Translations under genes and position numbers: made by a program
Shown: piece by piece, positions 8,010 to 15,760 of the stretch
Layout of the letters: each line of letters starts with the position of its first letter
Numbering within the stretch: position 1 is the stretch's first letter
Assembly: GCA_018377235.1 (NCBI GenBank)
Contig: JAGZZT010000024.1
Coordinates: forward strand, 1 to 46,639
DNA: 46,639 nucleotides
Origin: Clostridium sp.
GTDB lineage: Bacteria; Bacillota; Clostridia; Lachnospirales; Lachnospiraceae
Direction: 5' to 3'
Notes under the pieces: model-generated
What the model was told of the DNA's origin: nothing
Seen by the model: only the letters and a program-made list of their open reading frames with translations
Databases searched by the model: none

Positions 8010-9863
8010 ATGTTTGAGAAATATATGCCAAAAAACAAAAGAGCCAGAATGTTGATTCTGATGGCAGCGGATATTGCTGCTGTCCAGCTGTGTTCCTTTC
8101 TGGCCCTGCTGATTCGTTTTGATCTGAATATTGCCAAAATCCCGGCAGAGTACAGCGCCAATGTAATGAGCTATTGGCCGATCCATACAGCGCTGACAAT
8201 TGCCTTCTTTTTCCTGGCTCACCTCTACTCTACCATGTGGAGCGTGGCGGGCATCAGGGAGGTAATCAGGATTGTTATTGCCTGCGGCTTTTCTACAGTG
8301 ACGCAGATTGCAGGTATGACGCTTATGCAGTATTTTATGCCGAGAAGCTATTATATTATCAGCTTTTTCGGACTGTGCATCACAGTGACGGGGATTCGGC
8401 TTTCCTACCGAATTAAAAATTCTCTGTTTCCATCAGGAAACAGGGGCGGGGATAGGATCATGATTGTCGGGGCGGGAACTTCCGGATCCGTCATTTTAAA
8501 AGAGATGATGACAAGCCGCCATACCAATGGAACAGTGGTGTGCTTTGTGGACGATGACACGAATAAAAAAGGTAAGTATTTAAACGGCGTTCCCATTGCT
8601 GGATCCAGAGAGGAAATTCCAAGCCTTGCGAAGGAGTATCGTGTGGATGAGATCTATGTGGCCATCCCCTCCGCACCTGCCAAGGAAAGAAAAAAGATTA
8701 TTGAAATCTGCCGAGAGACAGACTGCAGAATTAAGGTTCTTCCTGGAATTTACCAGCTGTTAAACGGAGAAGTCAGCGTGGCGAAGCTGAGGGAGGTTCA
8801 GATCGAGGATCTGTTAGGCCGTGATCCCATCCGGGTTAATCTGGATGAGATTATGGGATATGTGCAGGACAAGGTCATTCTTGTTACAGGAGGAGGCGGC
8901 TCCATCGGAAGCGAGCTGTGCCGCCAGATTGCAGGACACAGGCCCAAGCAGCTGATTGTATTTGACGTCTACGAGAATAACGCCTATGATCTGCAGCAGG
9001 AGCTGGAGCGGACATTTCCGGATCTGAATCTGACGGTTCTTATAGGTTCTGTCCGGAATACCCACCGGATTGAGACTGTGTTTGAGAAGTACCGCCCTGA
9101 TATTGTGTATCATGCGGCTGCCCACAAGCACGTGCCGCTGATGGAAAACAGCCCTAATGAGGCGATCAAAAACAATGTGTTCGGTACGTTTAAGACAGCC
9201 AGAGCGGCAGGCAAGTATGGAGCAAAGCGCTTTGTCCTGATTTCTACGGATAAGGCAGTTAATCCCACTAATATTATGGGAGCCTCCAAGCGTATGTGCG
9301 AGATGGTGGTTCAGATGATGGATCACAGATATAAGACAGAGTTTGTGGCCGTGCGATTTGGAAATGTGCTGGGAAGCAACGGCTCTGTCATTCCGCTGTT
9401 CAGAAAACAGATCGCAGAGGGCGGTCCGGTGACAGTAACTCACCCGGATATTATCCGGTATTTTATGACGATCCCGGAGGCAGTTTCCCTGGTACTTCAG
9501 GCAGGAGCCTATGCCAAGGGCGGAGAGATTTTTGTTCTGAATATGGGAGAGCCAGTGCGTATCCTGGATCTGGCAAAGAACCTGATCCGCCTGTCCGGCT
9601 ATGTTCCCAATGAGGATATTATGATTGAGTTTACCGGACTCCGTCCGGGAGAAAAGCTCTATGAGGAGATGCTGATGGATGAGGAGGGAATGCAGGACAC
9701 TCCCAATAAGCTCATCCATATCGGAAAACCCATTGAGTTTGATGAGGAGGAGTTCCAGAAGCAGTTAGACGAGCTGTATGAAACTGCAAATCAGGATTCC
9801 GACCACATTAAGGAGGCCGTCCAGAGGATCGTGCCTACCTATGTGATCAAGAAGGATTCCTAA
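8010..9863 (+). CDS. Membrane-bound NDP-sugar 4,6-dehydratase (PglF/WbpM/CapD family)
   Basis: Makes the 4-keto-6-deoxy intermediate from a UDP-HexNAc, the first step to bacillosamine, QuiNAc, FucNAc and related sugars. The 617-residue length is typical of the long membrane form. About four N-terminal spans (residues 10-130) come first, then a CoA-binding-like Rossmann domain with VGAGTSG (near 150), then an extended SDR domain with GGGGSIGSE near 293-301. The catalytic segment STDKAVNPTNIMGASK has Thr413-Asp414-Lys415 and Met423-x3-Lys427. The Met in place of the usual Tyr is characteristic of this subfamily. A terminator lies just past the stop, inside the convergent acetyltransferase gene. 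The two genes 6394-9863 form one operon. Confidence 0.9.
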   Translation: MFEKYMPKNKRARMLILMAADIAAVQLCSFLALLIRFDLNIAKIPAEYSANVMSYWPIHTALTIAFFFLAHLYSTMWSVAGIREVIRIVIACGFSTVTQIAGMTLMQYFMPRSYYIISFFGLCITVTGIRLSYRIKNSLFPSGNRGGDRIMIVGAGTSGSVILKEMMTSRHTNGTVVCFVDDDTNKKGKYLNGVPIAGSREEIPSLAKEYRVDEIYVAIPSAPAKERKKIIEICRETDCRIKVLPGIYQLLNGEVSVAKLREVQIEDLLGRDPIRVNLDEIMGYVQDKVILVTGGGGSIGSELCRQIAGHRPKQLIVFDVYENNAYDLQQELERTFPDLNLTVLIGSVRNTHRIETVFEKYRPDIVYHAAAHKHVPLMENSPNEAIKNNVFGTFKTARAAGKYGAKRFVLISTDKAVNPTNIMGASKRMCEMVVQMMDHRYKTEFVAVRFGNVLGSNGSVIPLFRKQIAEGGPVTVTHPDIIRYFMTIPEAVSLVLQAGAYAKGGEIFVLNMGEPVRILDLAKNLIRLSGYVPNEDIMIEFTGLRPGEKLYEEMLMDEEGMQDTPNKLIHIGKPIEFDEEEFQKQLDELYETANQDSDHIKEAVQRIVPTYVIKKDS

Positions 9864-9880
9864 GCTGAATCAGAAATGCA

Positions 9881-10435
9881 TTAAATTGATTTTTCAAGAA
9901 CCCATCGGCGGAGGCCTCCATACTTTAAGGCCTCCGCGATTTTTTTATATCCCAGCTTCTGAAAATTGCAGAGACTGTAGTGGTTATCTGGGTGTACAGT
10001 AGCCATGAAATAGCGGCATCCCAGAGCGGCAGCTGCTTTTTCACCTTCGATCAGCAGCTTTTGCTGAAGGCCATTTCCAGTGAAACCTGAAGCTACAGCC
10101 ACTGTTTCCATGTGAGCTACCTGCGTCAATTCACTGTCAGAAAGGTGCAGATAGGTTCCAAGATTATCTTCTGCAGGGCCTGGGAAACGGATCAGAAGAA
10201 AAGCGGCCAGACTGTCCGGAAGGAATAGGCCGGTCTCTCTTTCTGCCCCTGCAGGGCAGGCTTTGAGAATCATTCCTCTGTCTTTAATATGCTTTTTGAT
10301 AAATTCCAGGCTGTCAGGAAAAAACCAGTCTTTATTCTGAACAGAGGCGGCTGTATCCGTCATCAGGCGGTAAAGATCCTGGCAGTCCTCCGGCACAGCT
10401 GTTTTAATAGAAAATTGGCGGGGTAGATGAGTCAT
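9881..10435 (-). CDS. GNAT family N-acetyltransferase
   Basis: A single GNAT domain of 184 residues. The acetyl-CoA binding segment METVAVASGFTGNGLQQKLL is followed by the strand-helix ALGCRYFMATVHPDNHYSLC and the FQKLGYKK signature, all usual for the superfamily. The substrate cannot be inferred. The start ATG 10435 has AAAGGAAG 6 nt upstream. It is convergent with the dehydratase gene (17-nt gap) and divergent from the third recombinase. Its 3' end contains the terminator of the opposite operon. Confidence 0.85.
   Translation of the reverse strand: MTHLPRQFSIKTAVPEDCQDLYRLMTDTAASVQNKDWFFPDSLEFIKKHIKDRGMILKACPAGAERETGLFLPDSLAAFLLIRFPGPAEDNLGTYLHLSDSELTQVAHMETVAVASGFTGNGLQQKLLIEGEKAAAALGCRYFMATVHPDNHYSLCNFQKLGYKKIAEALKYGGLRRWVLEKSI
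9908..9944 (+). terminator. Terminator of the ligase/dehydratase operon, inside the convergent gene
   Basis: Perfect 9-bp arms GCGGAGGCC (9908-9916) and GGCCTCCGC (9929-9937) with a 12-nt loop, followed by GA and T7. It lies 45 nt after the dehydratase stop and within the last codons of the minus-strand acetyltransferase gene, whose C-terminal residues it therefore constrains. Confidence 0.85.
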
Positions 10436-10535
10436 GGCTTACTTCCTTTCTGCTGTTTTTTCTGCTGTTATTTTACTATATTGAACAGGAAAAGAAAATA
10501 CTTTATCATGTTTTCTCCCGGGAGCGGGTGGTAAT

Positions 10536-10567
10536 ATTTTTATTATCCTGATATGGGTAATAAAAAT
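10536..10567. repeat. 13-6-13 inverted repeat upstream of the third recombinase gene
   Basis: ATTTTTATTATCC (10536-10548), a 6-bp centre TGATAT, and GGGTAATAAAAAT (10555-10567) form a near-perfect inverted repeat; one T-G position breaks symmetry. It ends 14 bp before the recombinase ATG and 3 bp before its ribosome site. Two binding arms around a 6-bp crossover region is the geometry of core sites used by Xer-type tyrosine recombinases, so it may be the enzyme's own target. An autoregulatory operator is an equal alternative. I found no second copy in the window. Confidence 0.45.
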
Positions 10568-10581
10568 GATGGAGGAGAAAG

Positions 10582-11565
10582 ATGAGGGAAAATGAAGTGA
10601 TGAGAGGGGAAGACAGGGAAGAAAAGGCTGTGAGCTTAGGCGAACTCTGTGAACAGTGGCAGCGGTCAGTAAAGCCGGCAGTGAAGCCCAGTACCTACGC
10701 CTGCTATCTAACCATGATTGAGAAACATATCCGGGGGGAGCTGGGGGAGGTACAGGTATCGGCTCTGACCAATAGAAGAGTCATGGATTTTATAAATGGC
10801 AGACAGAAGCAGGGACTTTCGGCGGGGACAGTCCGGCTTCTTTTATTTTTGCTCAAACGAGTCGTGCAGGCAGGGGAGGAGATGGGGGTGCGCCCGGCAG
10901 AAACATTGTACTTGAAGCTCCCCAGACAGGCGGGAAAAAGAAAGGAAATTATGGAGTGGGAGGATTTTCATAAGATGGTCTGCTGCCTGCTAAACTCCAG
11001 GAAAAGCTTTGATCTGGGACTTCTGATTTCTCTGGGAACGGGAATCAGGGTGGGGGAGCTGTGCGGCATACGCTGGGAGGATATTGATCTGGACGCAGGA
11101 GTCCTGAAGATCAGACGGACAGTGTCGCGCATCAGAAACGTAAACGAAGCACAGACAGAAGCAGTGGGAGGAAAGACCATACTTCAGATAGGGACGCCTA
11201 AGACAGGCTCCTCGGTGCGGGATATTCCTCTGCCCAGATTTCTTACAGAACGGCTCAGAGAGCGTTTTTATGAGCGGCGGTTCAGCCCTCAGACTTATGT
11301 GCTTACGGGAAGCGGCCGGGTGATGGAACCAAGAAGTGTTCAGCGCAGATTTAAAAACCTTCTCAAGCGGTGCGGGATCCGCCCGGTCAGCGTCCATTCA
11401 CTGAGGCACTCCTTTGCGTCCAGGTGGATTGAGCAGGGGTTCGACAGCAAAGCGCTGTCTGAAATTCTGGGCCACTCGTCAGTGAAAATTACAATGGACA
11501 TCTATGTTCACAGTACCATGAATCAGAAAAAGAACTACATGGATCATGTACTGGAGAGTTTTTAG
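10582..11565 (+). CDS. Tyrosine recombinase at the head of the glycan locus
   Basis: Integrase-family recombinase of 327 residues with an N-terminal SAM-like domain (about 17-100) and a complete catalytic set: Arg156 (GTGIRVGEL), Lys207 (TPKTGSS), His272 and Arg275 (HSLRHSF), His298 and Tyr308. It is only distantly similar to the tandem pair and looks more like phage integrases, yet no attachment-site duplication or phage gene is seen. ATG 10582 follows GGAGGAG. A candidate target or operator (10536-10567) overlaps its leader. The glycan chain-length gene starts 76 bp downstream from its own promoter. Recombinases in this position may act as switches for surface polysaccharide genes; that role here is inference. 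Confidence 0.92.
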   Translation: MRENEVMRGEDREEKAVSLGELCEQWQRSVKPAVKPSTYACYLTMIEKHIRGELGEVQVSALTNRRVMDFINGRQKQGLSAGTVRLLLFLLKRVVQAGEEMGVRPAETLYLKLPRQAGKRKEIMEWEDFHKMVCCLLNSRKSFDLGLLISLGTGIRVGELCGIRWEDIDLDAGVLKIRRTVSRIRNVNEAQTEAVGGKTILQIGTPKTGSSVRDIPLPRFLTERLRERFYERRFSPQTYVLTGSGRVMEPRSVQRRFKNLLKRCGIRPVSVHSLRHSFASRWIEQGFDSKALSEILGHSSVKITMDIYVHSTMNQKKNYMDHVLESF

Positions 11566-11577
11566 AAGGAATTGTAA

Positions 11578-11613
11578 TTGATAAAAGCTATTCTCTGTGA
11601 TAAGATGAATAGC
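11578..11613 (+). promoter_or_regulatory. Promoter with overlapping inverted repeat before the chain-length gene
   Basis: TTGATA (11578-11583) and TAAGAT (11601-11606) are 17 bp apart, a reasonable sigma-A promoter. GCTATTC (11587-11593) and GAATAGC (11607-11613) are exact inverted repeats that enclose the -10 box, so a bound protein would occlude it. The ATG is at 11642 behind GGAGG. Confidence 0.45.
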
Positions 11614-11641
11614 AGAGCATTTTACAGTTAGGAGGATTAAA

Positions 11642-13093
11642 ATGGAGTCTCAATACAACTACGAGCAGGAGATCGATCTGAAAGATTTGATGTTCGCCGT
11701 CCTTCGCAAATGGCGTCCGATCATCCTGGTTGCGATTGTTTTCGCCGTTTTGCTGGGCGGTATTAAAGGTGTGGGAGCGCTGAACCAGATGAAGGACAGC
11801 GAGTATCTGGCGTCCAAGCAGCAGGAATATGATAACAGTATGGATCAGTACGAGATCTCAAAGGCAAGCCTTGAAAAAGAGGTAGAAAATATTAAGGCTA
11901 GTCTGGAGAGCCAGAACGAGTATATGGAAAAATCAGTGCTGATGAATATTAATCCCTACGATGAGTATGTTACAGCGGCAGCTTTTTATGTGGGAACAGA
12001 CTATCAGATTATGCCCGGAATGGCATATCAGAATCCAAACACAGCTTCCAGCATTATGCAGGCGTACATGTCCATGATTCAGAATGGGGATATGTATAAT
12101 TATGTGTTAAACGGCATGGGTGCTCCGCTGGACCGCAGATATCTTCAGGAGCTGATAACAGTTACCCCGAATTTAGAAAACAATATGTTTGATATCCGTG
12201 TAATCAGCAATTCTGAGGAGGGCGCTTCCAGTATTATGAAGCTGATTATGGACTCCTTAAACGAGTATGGCCAGGTCATTACCCAGGCAATTGGTCCGCA
12301 CACTCTGAAGGTGATGAGCAGCTCTGCCCGTCCTGGTGCAGATATGGCTCAGACGCCGGAAGTGATTCGTGAGGGTGGAAGTCCTGATGTCTATACGACT
12401 GTGGATCTGGAGCTTGAGAAGAAGCAGCAGGAGCAGTCTGCCAGAATCGCAGAACTGAATCAGAGTCTTACTGATAAGACAAAAGAACTGTCTGATTTAA
12501 AGGAGCCGTCTATTTCTCTTCCAAGCAAAGGAGGAGCGCTTAAGTCAGCTGTGAAGTATGCAGTGTTAGGCGGGGTTCTGGGAGGTTTCCTGGCTGTATT
12601 CTTTATCTGTGTGGCATTTTTGATGAGCGACAAACTGGGCAGCGACAAGGAGCTGCGCCGCCGCTACGGGCTGATGGTTCTCGGCCTGTTTGATACTTCA
12701 GATAAGAAGAAACTGTTCTCCTTTGTAGATCGATTTTTAGATCGCATGGAAGGAACTGCTGTCAGAAAGATGGACAAAGAGACCGTCTGCAGCGTAGTAG
12801 CTGCCAATGTGACGAATTATGCAGGAGATGCGAAGCAGCTGCTGCTAATTACCTCTGCTCCTGGCTTGAATCTGGAGACAGTAAAGGGCGATATTGCTCC
12901 AGTACTGACAGGTCTTACAGTGACGGCTGGAGGAAATCTTGACAGCCAGGCAGACGCTATCAGAAAGGCAGCATCCTGCGATGCTGTGATTTTGGTAGAA
13001 AAGAGGAGGGAATCTTCTTTCGCCGGTATTGAGAGAGAGCTTGATATTGTGAGAAGCCTTGATAAGAAGGTACTGGGCTGTATTGTTCTGTAA
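11642..13093 (+). CDS. Wzz-like polysaccharide co-polymerase fused to a degenerate BY-kinase domain
   Basis: Chain-length/export regulator of the CapA/YveK family. The 483 residues run: short cytoplasmic N-terminus, span 1 (about 25-46), an extracellular domain with predicted coiled-coil stretches, span 2 (about 302-328), then a cytoplasmic domain. The last 100 residues resemble the end of CpsD-type tyrosine kinases (CDAVILVEKRRESSF, then LDKKVLGCIVL). The position of the Walker A loop, however, reads LLLITSAPGLNLETVKGD, with no GxGKT, and there is no tyrosine cluster at the C-terminus. ATP binding is therefore unlikely. No active BY-kinase is present in the window. It probably sets glycan chain length or scaffolds the polymerase. 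Confidence 0.85.
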   Translation: MESQYNYEQEIDLKDLMFAVLRKWRPIILVAIVFAVLLGGIKGVGALNQMKDSEYLASKQQEYDNSMDQYEISKASLEKEVENIKASLESQNEYMEKSVLMNINPYDEYVTAAAFYVGTDYQIMPGMAYQNPNTASSIMQAYMSMIQNGDMYNYVLNGMGAPLDRRYLQELITVTPNLENNMFDIRVISNSEEGASSIMKLIMDSLNEYGQVITQAIGPHTLKVMSSSARPGADMAQTPEVIREGGSPDVYTTVDLELEKKQQEQSARIAELNQSLTDKTKELSDLKEPSISLPSKGGALKSAVKYAVLGGVLGGFLAVFFICVAFLMSDKLGSDKELRRRYGLMVLGLFDTSDKKKLFSFVDRFLDRMEGTAVRKMDKETVCSVVAANVTNYAGDAKQLLLITSAPGLNLETVKGDIAPVLTGLTVTAGGNLDSQADAIRKAASCDAVILVEKRRESSFAGIERELDIVRSLDKKVLGCIVL

Positions 13094-13227
13094 CGCCTTC
13101 GCGAAGTTTTCAGGCTGCTCTGGACCTGGTCAGTTTCTGTCGAAACTTGCGGTCGATTTTTCTGTCATTCTTCCTGTGAGAGGTGTATAATGATAAACGC
13201 AGTCTCAGGAAAGCAGGAGGGGTAGAA

Positions 13228-13395
13228 ATGGATGCGGCAGCACAGTTGAAAGAACTGATGATTGAAGTAGAACACCTGAAGGATGAGAATGAAATTCTCT
13301 TCGATACGGTAGTTCAGATGAAGAGCTCGTTGGACAGGCTGATCACAGTCTATATTGGCAGCGGCAAACAGAAGATGAGACAGGCAGGGATGTAG
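13228..13395 (+). CDS. Small coiled-coil protein (55 residues)
   Basis: ATG 13228 follows AGGAGGGG with good spacing; a longer reading from 13183 has no ribosome site. A TATAAT lies at 13186-13191 with no clear -35. The product is mostly one amphipathic helix with heptad spacing (LKELMIEVEHLKDENEI). The helix resembles the C-terminal coiled coil of the convergent zinc-ribbon gene (IQELKQELEDLKEENRKL), including the following D-T-V-x-x-M segment. Function is unknown. It may pair with that protein through the shared helix. A likely terminator follows. Confidence 0.65.
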   Translation: MDAAAQLKELMIEVEHLKDENEILFDTVVQMKSSLDRLITVYIGSGKQKMRQAGM

Positions 13396-13412
13396 CAGAA
13401 AACAGAATAAAA

Positions 13413-13490
13413 AAGAAAAAATCCGGCATCAGCAGCAGGAAAATTCAAGGAGATGAAATCCTGACGGCTGTATGCCGGTTCTTTTTTTAT
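13413..13490 (+). terminator. Probable terminator of the small coiled-coil gene
   Basis: CCGGCAT (13423-13429) pairs with ATGCCGG (13472-13478), flanked by an A-rich left arm and TTCTTTTTTT on the right. The loop is long (42 nt), so efficiency is uncertain. Confidence 0.5.
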
Positions 13491-13536
13491 GCATATAAGT
13501 GAGCCGCTGGTTTTCCGAAAAACTGCCGGCTGTCCA

Positions 13537-13594
13537 CAGGAAAAGAAAGAATTCCGATGACTTCAAGTGGAGTAAGGAATCCTTTCTTTTCCTG
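13537..13594 (-). terminator. Stem-loop directly after the zinc-ribbon gene
   Basis: CAGGAAAAGAAAG (13537-13549) and CTTTCTTTTCCTG (13582-13594) form a perfect 13-bp stem starting 2 nt after the minus-strand stop codon. No T-run follows on the minus strand, so it may protect or process the transcript instead of terminating it. Confidence 0.45.
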
Positions 13595-13595
13595 T

Positions 13596-13991
13596 CTAAA
13601 GCTCCCCTCCCCCTCTCGTCAGCTCCCAGATCGTATCGTGCATCCATGTGACTGTGTCAGAGAGTTTTCTGTTTTCTTCCTTCAGGTCTTCAAGTTCCTG
13701 CTTTAGTTCCTGAATGGTTTCAGCCTGTTTTGCAATCTCAGAACGGCTGTTAAAACGCCTGGCCTGTTCTGTGATGCGCTGTACCACGGAGGAGTGTGGC
13801 TCTGCGCCATGGAAGATCTGGCTTCCAATCAGCTGATCCCGCATTTTATAGTCGAGATCCATAAACTGCTGGAAGGACATGGGGAGTTTTGTCATGTGGA
13901 TACGGCAGGACGGGCAGACGGCTCGCCTGGGAAGCAGATAATACCCGTAATAACCGCAGTGAGGGCAATAAAAGACAGTTAGTTCCTTCAT
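13596..13991 (-). CDS. Zinc-ribbon plus coiled-coil protein
   Basis: 131 residues. The N-terminus has a CxxC-x13-CxxC zinc ribbon (Cys9, Cys12, Cys26, Cys29). A middle helical region follows, then a C-terminal coiled coil (about 85-120, ETIQELKQELEDLKEENRK). The start ATG 13991 has AAGGAG 8 nt upstream. No enzymatic motif is visible. The coiled coil resembles the small protein encoded convergently at 13228-13395. Nearby genes concern cell-surface glycans, but a direct link is not shown. It could be a DNA- or protein-binding adaptor. Confidence 0.7.
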   Translation of the reverse strand: MKELTVFYCPHCGYYGYYLLPRRAVCPSCRIHMTKLPMSFQQFMDLDYKMRDQLIGSQIFHGAEPHSSVVQRITEQARRFNSRSEIAKQAETIQELKQELEDLKEENRKLSDTVTWMHDTIWELTRGGGEL

Positions 13992-14150
13992 AATAATTCT
14001 CCTTCGACATCTACTAGTCTCCTATTAGAAAACGAAAAAAACAGGAGAAATATGACTAAAAATGAAAAACATTTGGAAATTTCTGAGGAATGCAAATCGC
14101 AGTTTATGATATGTATTGTCCCTGTACACGGACATTGTGTCTGAATCAGC

Positions 14151-14244
14151 AAAAAAGCGGCGCCGGCAGAGAAGGCGGATGCCTGTTTTCTGCCGGCTGA
14201 TGGCCGCAAATCAGGAGAGGAACTGCTTTGACAGCCCTCTCCTG
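14151..14244 (-). terminator. Double hairpin and terminator after the repeat-protein gene
   Basis: Going along the minus strand after the stop, a first hairpin is formed by CAGGAGAGG (14212-14220) and CCTCTCCTG (14236-14244). A second is formed by GCCGGCAGA (14162-14170) and TCTGCCGGC (14189-14197), extended by GCGGC (14157-14161) and GCCGC (14203-14207) and followed by T6. The second is a good rho-independent terminator. The remaining 14000-14150 shows no recognisable element. Confidence 0.75.
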
Positions 14245-14265
14245 TGAACGGATGACTTATATATT

Positions 14266-15600
14266 TTACTGGATGATTCCGTTTGTGTCAACTGTCCACA
14301 CAGTATCATTGGAATCTTTGTAATCCTTAAAGCCCTTGGAGAGCTCTGGTTTTACATCAGAAGTGGAGGAAGAAGACGCTTTCTGAATCGTTCCGCTGGT
14401 GTTTACCAGGTAGGTCTTGTCTCCTGCAGCTACAGGCTCGTAGCGAAGCTCTGGATTTGCTTTTTTCATCAGGCCGTTGACATAGACGCGGTTGTCCTTT
14501 TCGCCTGTATAGCCCTGGCCTTTTTTAGAACCGCTTGGATAGAAGTACCAGGTCTGGTTTTCCTCCGCATCCTCGTCATAGATGGTCTGCTTGCCGGTTT
14601 TCATGGCTCCGTCATCTCCAAAATAGTAGACAGCCTCCCCGCCGTCTTTGACGGCTATTGTCTGGATACCTGTCTGCATCTCGCCTTTTTCATTGAAGGC
14701 GTACCGCTCAGAGTTAATGCTGAACAGCTCGAGTCCTGTTTCCTGAGAGAAGTACGGCTTTCCATTTTTGAAGTAGAAGTAATATTCCTCTCCCTCTTCG
14801 CTGATACCGTCAATCCCCTGGGTCAGATACCATCCGGAAGCACGTTTTCCACCCTGCTCTTCATCGTAATACTGGTAGGAAGCAGGAGAGGACGTTTCGC
14901 CTTCGGCAGTCTGCGCTGTATTCACCCAGCCTGTCTGCATCTGACCATTTTTAAAGGTATAGTAGGAACCGTCGATTTTTCTGTCAATCTGATTGATCAC
15001 CAGCCTGCCATCCTCATCAAAGTAGCACCAGATACCCTCGTGATCGGTATCCTCCGTGATATCCTCTAACAGAATCCAGCCAGTTTTTCTAACCCCGTCG
15101 CTTTCTTTGCCCAGATAGTAGACAGAGCCGTCCAGCTCCAGAATACCTGTCTGCATGATGCCATCTTCGTCAAAGTAGTGCCAGTTGTTCTGGATGGACA
15201 TCCAGCGGGATGTGACAATCTTTCCGTTTTTGTCAAAGTAGTTCCACTCCTGGTCGGATGCAGAGTCGGGGGAGTCATAGGTTTCCTCGCTTTCAGGGGA
15301 TACCCATTTATTTTTAACCATTTTACCTTCACTGTCCACATAATACTCGTCTACCCGCTCGTTCACAGTTATATTGCCGTCATCGTTCAGGTAGTACCAG
15401 TCGTTTTCTCTCTTTTTCCAGGTGTTGGATTCCAGATAGCCGTCCTCATCGTAGAAATGCCATCCGCTGTCTTCCTGTACCCAGCCGCCTGACGCGGCGT
15501 AAGTCTTTAAGAGAAAGCTGTCGTTTAAGACATTAGGGGCTGCCATGGACACCATAGCGGCAGCAGATAATACAGCGATCAGTTTAGTTGTTTTTTTCAT
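14266..15600 (-). CDS. Secreted cell-wall-binding repeat protein (choline-binding-type repeats)
   Basis: The 444-residue protein begins with a signal peptide (MKKTTKLIAVLSAAAMV, cleavage near AYA). The rest is almost entirely aromatic-rich repeats of about 20 residues, of the form GW..D..WYYLNDDG, typical of CW_binding/glucan-binding modules (for example YYLGKESDGVRKTGW, YYFGDDGAMKTGKQ). There is no catalytic domain, so it probably decorates the wall by binding teichoic acid or a related glycan. GGAGAG precedes the ATG. The gene lies downstream of the aldolase gene, separated by a terminator, so it likely has its own promoter in 15601-15726. Its place between glycan operons suggests a ligand made by this locus, which is an inference. 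Confidence 0.85.
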   Translation of the reverse strand: MKKTTKLIAVLSAAAMVSMAAPNVLNDSFLLKTYAASGGWVQEDSGWHFYDEDGYLESNTWKKRENDWYYLNDDGNITVNERVDEYYVDSEGKMVKNKWVSPESEETYDSPDSASDQEWNYFDKNGKIVTSRWMSIQNNWHYFDEDGIMQTGILELDGSVYYLGKESDGVRKTGWILLEDITEDTDHEGIWCYFDEDGRLVINQIDRKIDGSYYTFKNGQMQTGWVNTAQTAEGETSSPASYQYYDEEQGGKRASGWYLTQGIDGISEEGEEYYFYFKNGKPYFSQETGLELFSINSERYAFNEKGEMQTGIQTIAVKDGGEAVYYFGDDGAMKTGKQTIYDEDAEENQTWYFYPSGSKKGQGYTGEKDNRVYVNGLMKKANPELRYEPVAAGDKTYLVNTSGTIQKASSSSTSDVKPELSKGFKDYKDSNDTVWTVDTNGIIQ

Positions 15601-15726
15601 GGAATGTTCTCTCCTTTTTTGTGAATGAAGTGTGTTTGAAAATCCATCGTTGCATTACAGCGCTTATTATAGCGTGGCCGGAGAGAGAATGAAAGTGAAG
15701 GTTGCTGGAAGCGCTGGAAGGAGTGG

Positions 15727-15760
15727 GAAAAAAGAAACAGGGCCTTAACGGCCCTGCTTT
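15727..15760 (-). terminator. Terminator overlapping the aldolase stop codon
   Basis: CAGGGCC (15738-15744) and GGCCCTG (15750-15756) form a 7-bp GC-rich stem with the TAA stop (15745-15747) inside the 5-nt loop. The minus strand then reads TTTCTTTTTT. It separates the sugar-acid operon from the repeat-protein gene. Confidence 0.85.
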
